Assembly (NCBI GenBank): GCA_963846925.1 | Contig: CAWJXW010000010.1 | Coordinates: 186,001-250,000, forward strand | Direction: 5' to 3' | DNA: 64,000 bases | Origin: JAQBQB01 sp963846925 | GTDB taxonomy: Bacteria > Gemmatimonadota > Gemmatimonadetes > Gemmatimonadales > Gemmatimonadaceae | Part shown: piece by piece, positions 60,192 through 64,000 of the stretch | Layout of the letters: every line of letters starts with the position of its first letter | How positions within the stretch are numbered: position 1 is the first letter of the stretch | Translations under genes and position numbers: made by a program | Notes under the pieces: model-generated | The model's database searches: none | Seen by the model: the letters and a program-made list of their open reading frames with translations, nothing else | What the model was told of the DNA's origin: nothing

Positions 60192-60988
60192 GAATGGTTC
60201 TCCCGAGAGATGGATAGTCCGAACAAGCGCGCCGCGTTCCGCGTCGTTTCGGCGCCGAGCGTCGATGGATCGACGCCGCGGACGGCCGCGACGCGCGCGA
60301 CGGTCAAGCTAACCCAGGCCGGTTCGTTTCGCCGACCACGGTTCGGGACCGGCGCGAGGTACGGCGAATCCGATTCGACGAGGAGCCGATCCGCGGGCAC
60401 GAGCCGAATGACGTCGTCGCCATCCCCGCCCCACGTCTTGAACGTCACGATACCGCTGAACGAAACGTACCAGCCGGCCAAGAGCGCCGCCTCGGCCAGG
60501 CCGGCGGTGCCGGTGAAGCAATGGAGGACGCCGCGCACACCAGCGGCTCCCGCCTCGACGACCATGGCGCGGGTGTCGTCCTCGGCCTCGCGCGTGTGCA
60601 CGACGACCGGCCGGTCGAGCTCTCGCGCGATCGCCAGTTGCTCGGCGAAGGCGCGCCGCTGCATCACGCGCGGCGAGTGGTCGTAGTGGTAGTCGAGGCC
60701 GCATTCTCCGATCGCGACCGAACCGCGCATTGCCAGATCTCTGATGGCGGCGCCGTCGCGCTGCTCGTCGAACTCGGCGGCGTCGTGCGGGTGAACGCCG
60801 GCGGTGAACCAGACGAGCCCGCGGTGGCGTCCGGCCAACGCGGCCGCGCGCTCGCCCGCGGCTATCGATTCGCCGATGCAGACGATTCCGACCGCGCCGG
60901 CCGCGCGCGCGTTCTCGATCACGGCGTCGCGGTCCGCGTCGAACGCCGGATCCGACAGGTGGGCGTGGCTGTCGAGGAACGTCGTCAT
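60188..60988 (-). CDS. tatD: TatD-family metal-dependent deoxyribonuclease
   Basis: 266-residue TIM-barrel hydrolase. N-terminal metal motif FLDSHAHLSD, GVHPHDAAEF, IGECGLDYHYDHSPR, and GVLHCFTGTAGLAEAAL are the family signatures. Probably acts on DNA ends or small substrates. It precedes ridA-selD. Confidence 0.94.
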   Translation of the reverse strand: MTTFLDSHAHLSDPAFDADRDAVIENARAAGAVGIVCIGESIAAGERAAALAGRHRGLVWFTAGVHPHDAAEFDEQRDGAAIRDLAMRGSVAIGECGLDYHYDHSPRVMQRRAFAEQLAIARELDRPVVVHTREAEDDTRAMVVEAGAAGVRGVLHCFTGTAGLAEAALLAGWYVSFSGIVTFKTWGGDGDDVIRLVPADRLLVESDSPYLAPVPNRGRRNEPAWVSLTVARVAAVRGVDPSTLGAETTRNAARLFGLSISRENHS

Positions 60989-60995
60989 GAATGCA

Positions 60996-61022
60996 CGAAC
61001 CGCCGCGCGAGGCGGCGGTTCG
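60996..61022 (-). terminator. Hairpin between secF and tatD
   Basis: Stem CGAACCGCCGC/GCGGCGGTTCG around a CGCG-rich loop begins 9 bp after the secF stop and ends 7 bp before the tatD start. No T-run follows, so it may attenuate or stabilise the secDF mRNA rather than terminate it. Confidence 0.4.
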
Positions 61023-61031
61023 TCAACATCA

Positions 61032-62045
61032 TCATCGCGTTCCGACGGGCGCCGGCCGCTCTCGACGGCGTTCCTCGGCGAGCGCGCGGGCGGTTCCCTT
61101 CTCGTGCGCCGTGGGAAGGCGCGGCCATTTATGCTCGATGTACAACAGGATCGCGCCGGCCACGTAGATCGAGCTGAACGTTCCCGTGAACACGCCGAAC
61201 GCCATGATCCACGAGAACGGGCGGATCACTTCGCCGGCGAAGAAGAGCAGCGAGAGTGTCGCCGCAAACACCGTGGCGTGGGTCAACACCGAGCGCGGCA
61301 GCGTCTCGTTGATCGACCGGTTGAGCACTTCGCGCAAAGTCTCCTTGCGCTGTTTCTTCAGATTCTCGCGGACACGATCGAAGATGATGATCGTGTCGTT
61401 GAGCGAGTAGCCGATCACCGTCAGGATCGCCGCGACGACAGTGAGCGAGATCTCGAGCCGCATCATGGCGAGAAACGCGAACGTCGTGAGGATGTCGTGC
61501 GCCGTGGCGATCGTCGCGGCAACGCCGAAGCGCCACTCGAACCGGATCGCGAGATAGATCAGCGTCACGAGGAAAGAGAGCAGGATCGCCGTGATCGCCT
61601 TCGTCTTGAGCTCGGAGCCGACGCGTGGTCCCACCGACTGGGCCTGCTCGACGCGCGCCGGATTGGACGGGACTCGCTGTTTGAGGACGCTCACGATGTG
61701 CGCGCCGACGCTGTCCGCGTTCGAGGCCGCCGCGACGCCCTCGACCGGCGGCACCTTGATGAGGTAGTCGCGCGCGTCGCCGAACGTGGTGACCTCCGAT
61801 CCGCTGAAACCCGCCGCGTCCACCGCGGAGCGGACGGCGTCGGTTGCCTCGTCCTGCTGGAACTGGATCTGGACCACCGTGCCGCCGGTGAACTCGATGC
61901 TCTGGTTCAGCGCGTTGCCGTTGTGGCGGGCCGCGTGAACGACGAGCAGCACGAGACCGAGCGCGATGAATGCAACGGTGCCGATCGCGGCGGTCTTCCA
62001 GTGCTTGATGAAATCGAAGTTGGTGTCGTGAAGAATGCGAAACAT
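61032..62045 (-). CDS. secF: Protein-export membrane protein SecF
   Basis: 337 residues. Six membrane segments; the N-terminus has the FIKHWKTAAIGTVAFIALGL helix and the EFTGGTVVQIQF motif; the end has VIGYSLNDTIIIFDRVREN, the SecF signature. With SecD it uses the proton gradient to pull exported proteins. It follows secD by 9 bp. Confidence 0.96.
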   Translation of the reverse strand: MFRILHDTNFDFIKHWKTAAIGTVAFIALGLVLLVVHAARHNGNALNQSIEFTGGTVVQIQFQQDEATDAVRSAVDAAGFSGSEVTTFGDARDYLIKVPPVEGVAAASNADSVGAHIVSVLKQRVPSNPARVEQAQSVGPRVGSELKTKAITAILLSFLVTLIYLAIRFEWRFGVAATIATAHDILTTFAFLAMMRLEISLTVVAAILTVIGYSLNDTIIIFDRVRENLKKQRKETLREVLNRSINETLPRSVLTHATVFAATLSLLFFAGEVIRPFSWIMAFGVFTGTFSSIYVAGAILLYIEHKWPRLPTAHEKGTARALAEERRRERPAPVGTR

Positions 62046-62054
62046 GGAGGACCC

Positions 62055-63782
62055 TTAGATGCTCAGTGCCTGGGCGCCGCGGGAGCGGTTCAGCCAGATC
62101 ATGTAGAAGGTGCGAACGACGAAGATCGACGTGAACAGCGACGCGGCGATACCCGCGATCAGCGTGACGGCGAAGCCCTTGACCGGGCCGGTTCCGTACT
62201 GGTAGAGCACGGCCGCCGTGAGGATCGTGGAGACGTTCGAGTCGACGATCGCCGGCATGGCGTGGCGGAATCCCTCGTCGATGGCGGTCCGCACCGTCTT
62301 GCCTCGGGCGAGCTCCTCGCGAATGCGCTCGAAGATCAGCACGTTGGCGTCCACCGCGATACCGATCGACAGCACGAATCCGGCGATCCCGGGCAGCGTC
62401 AGCACGGCGTCGAAGCCGGCGAGCGCAGCCAACGTGTAGAGCACGTACAGCCCGAGCGCGAGCACTGCGAGCAGACCGGAGAAGCGGTAGTACACGAGCA
62501 TGATGATGACGACGAGCGCCACCGCGATGAGCGAGGCGCGCAATCCCTTGTTGATCGAGTCCTGGCCGAGGCTCGGTCCGATGCTGCGGACCTCGGCGAC
62601 GCGAAGCGGCACCGGCAATGCGCCGGCGCGCAAGACGAGCGCCAGGTCCTGCGCGTCGGCGAGGGACTTGCCGCCCATCGTGATCTGGCCGCGCGTGGAG
62701 ATCGCGCTCTGAATGACGGGCGGCCGACCCTGGACGCGATCGTCGAGGATGATCGCCATGTAGTCGCCGATGTGCTTGCCCGTCTCGTTGCGGAAGCGAC
62801 GGCCGCCTTCGTTGCTCAGCGTGAACTCGACGACCGTACCTTCGAGCGCCTGCTGGTTGGGCCGTGCGTCCTTGAGGTAGTCGCCGGTGATGATCGGCTT
62901 GGCGTCGACGAGGTAGTACGCCTTGTACAGCTTGCCGCCGAGCATCGCCGAATCAGTCCCGGGAAGAAATTCCTTTCCGGGTGGCAGCGCCGACTTGACG
63001 ACCGAATCGGCGAGATAGCCATCGAGCGTCGGAACGTTGTCGTTGGCGACGTAGAACCCGCCGGGCGTGTCGCCTTGCTGGAGCAGGCTCGAGAACGCCC
63101 CGCCCGCTTGCAGCTTGAGCGAATCGGCGTTCAGCGTGTCTTTTTTCGTGGTGTCCTTTTTCGCGGCGCCCTTGGCCGCGACCTTTTTGGCAGAATCCGC
63201 CTTACCAAGCGGCAGCTCGACCTTCTTGCTCGTGTCTGCCTGGGTCAGAAGACCCTGCAATCCTTTCGTGGCCGCCTGTGCCTTGGAAGTCGTGTCAGAC
63301 TTTCGGCTCAGGCCGCGCTGCTTGATCACCTGATCGAGCTTGGGCAGGTCGCGCTCGAGCGCCTGCGTCTTGTCCGTGATCTTGAACTGGAGGAAGGCTT
63401 GATTCTGCATCAGCCTTTCCGCCCGCTCGCGATCCTGAATGCCGGGGAGCTGAACGACGATGCGGTCGTCGCCCTGCTTCTGCACGACCGGCTCCGAGAC
63501 ACCGAAGCCCTCGATGCGCGAGCGCACGGTCTTCAGCGCACGGTCGATCGCTTCCTTCTTGTCCGAGGCGGCGATGGCTTGCTTCGAGTCGTCCACTTCC
63601 AGCGCTAGGTACATGCCGCCCTGGAGGTCGAGGCCCCGGCGCAGCGGGACGTGGCGACTCGTGTCGACGCGGAGAACGCCGTCGGCGCCGCGATAGCGCG
63701 TCGCCACGTCGCGCGGGAACAACAGGTAGATCGACGCGAGGCAGAGCCCGACGATGATGAGAATGCGATACTTCAGGGGCAT
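62055..63782 (-). CDS. secD: Protein-export membrane protein SecD
   Basis: 575 residues. N-terminal helix (ILIIVGLCLASIYLLFP), RRGLDLQGGMYLALEVD, IVVQLPGIQDRERAERLM, and C-terminal IGIAVDANVLIFERIREELA are characteristic. An unusual Lys/Thr/Ala/Asp-rich linker (about residues 150-230, with KDTTKKDTLNADSLK) separates the two halves of the periplasmic domain; E. coli SecD lacks it. It may be lineage-specific. Confidence 0.95.
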   Translation of the reverse strand: MPLKYRILIIVGLCLASIYLLFPRDVATRYRGADGVLRVDTSRHVPLRRGLDLQGGMYLALEVDDSKQAIAASDKKEAIDRALKTVRSRIEGFGVSEPVVQKQGDDRIVVQLPGIQDRERAERLMQNQAFLQFKITDKTQALERDLPKLDQVIKQRGLSRKSDTTSKAQAATKGLQGLLTQADTSKKVELPLGKADSAKKVAAKGAAKKDTTKKDTLNADSLKLQAGGAFSSLLQQGDTPGGFYVANDNVPTLDGYLADSVVKSALPPGKEFLPGTDSAMLGGKLYKAYYLVDAKPIITGDYLKDARPNQQALEGTVVEFTLSNEGGRRFRNETGKHIGDYMAIILDDRVQGRPPVIQSAISTRGQITMGGKSLADAQDLALVLRAGALPVPLRVAEVRSIGPSLGQDSINKGLRASLIAVALVVIIMLVYYRFSGLLAVLALGLYVLYTLAALAGFDAVLTLPGIAGFVLSIGIAVDANVLIFERIREELARGKTVRTAIDEGFRHAMPAIVDSNVSTILTAAVLYQYGTGPVKGFAVTLIAGIAASLFTSIFVVRTFYMIWLNRSRGAQALSI

Positions 63783-63834
63783 ACGAACCGCGGGTGGAAG
63801 GTTGGTGTGCGGAACCTTTAACGTTAACTGGCTC

Positions 63835-64000
63835 TTACGCTTGCGTCAACGCGCGGCGAGCCATGTCCGCGTCGCGGCCAAGTTGGGCCACGAGAGCCTC
63901 GATCGACTCGAACTTCGTCGTGTCGCGAAGGCGCCCGACGAGCTCGACACTCACCGATTCGCCGTACCAATCGCCAGTCGCGCCGAACAAATGGACCTCG
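63835..64000 (-). CDS. ribF: Riboflavin kinase/FAD synthetase RibF (3-prime end; rest off window)
   Basis: Only the last 55 codons are in the window. They encode EVHLFGATGDWYGESVSVEL followed by VGRLRDTTKFESIEALVAQL and end in TAA at 63835-63837. The E-V-H-L-F...GDWYG and LRD..KF motifs are the C-terminal kinase-domain signature of RibF, which makes FMN and FAD. It lies 52 bp upstream of secD. Confidence 0.85.
   Translation of the reverse strand, partial: EVHLFGATGDWYGESVSVELVGRLRDTTKFESIEALVAQLGRDADMARRALTQA

Noticed and set aside
60804..63608. A 934-codon plus-strand frame antisense to secD/secF
   Set aside because: Composition is Arg/Asp/His-rich shadow translation of real minus-strand genes; no domains. 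Similar long antisense frames lie opposite lpxC/fabZ, gdhA/lpxK and clpC.

Overview
The window looks like chromosomal DNA from a GC-rich, LPS-bearing (diderm) bacterium, most probably a Gemmatimonadota lineage. This is inferred from a bifunctional LpxC/FabZ in a bamA-ompH-lpx locus, a bacillithiol gene (bshC), Firmicute-like McsA-McsB-ClpC beside a complete outer-membrane toolkit, and the general look of the 16S gene; a 16S database match would settle it. Nearly everything is on the minus strand, tightly packed, with stop and start codons overlapping (ATGA, GTGA, TGATG). The exceptions are a bacteriophytochrome pair (905-3774, plus) and lpxH (plus).

Layout. 1-3774: end of a membrane-anchored TPR gene, tRNA-Arg(CCU), a dead tyrosine-recombinase fragment with an amber codon at the catalytic Tyr position, then heme oxygenase and bacteriophytochrome kinase on the opposite strand; this is the only accessory-looking stretch. 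3852-10861: apt, acyP, pcm, surE, merR-type regulator, gpsA, plsY, der and a DUF512 radical-SAM gene. 11080-32218: secreted TPR protein, larC, thrC, uvrC, murJ, bshC, rlmH, gdhA, lpxK, an acyltransferase, lpxB, Gfo/Idh, lpxA, lpxC/fabZ, lpxD, ompH, bamA, that is lipid A synthesis and outer-membrane assembly in one coupled stretch. 32236-41127: clpC, mcsB, mcsA, lolD, lolC/E, lysS, and prfB with its programmed frameshift. 41250-46469: zinc-ribbon protein, GGDEF protein, a DUF5683-like protein, a PorV-like barrel, Trm112-like protein, Era. 46496-52502: rRNA operon (16S-23S-5S, no spacer tRNAs) with tandem promoters and a terminator, preceded by tRNA-Pro, tRNA-Arg and tRNA-Lys. 52538-64000: rdgB, rph, rfaE2, lptE, a lipoprotein, a thioesterase, lpxH, murI, tRNA-Sec with selD, ridA, tatD, secF, secD and the 3-prime end of ribF.

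A recurring oddity is that about ten otherwise well-conserved genes (apt, surE, the TPR gene, larC, thrC, uvrC, lpxB, fabZ, lysS and others) are broken by single-base indels, often in G/C runs. In each case I checked, correcting one base restores a family-typical protein with properly overlapping neighbours. This pattern fits uncorrected long-read assembly errors better than real pseudogenes, so these genes are annotated as single CDSs with the suspect site named. The prfB frameshift is different: it carries the canonical recoding signal and is real.

I did not find a clear undescribed system. The best candidates for follow-up are the zinc-ribbon/GGDEF/DUF5683/PorV cluster, the phytochrome pair beside the dead integrase, and the McsAB-ClpC system in an LPS-bearing bacterium.
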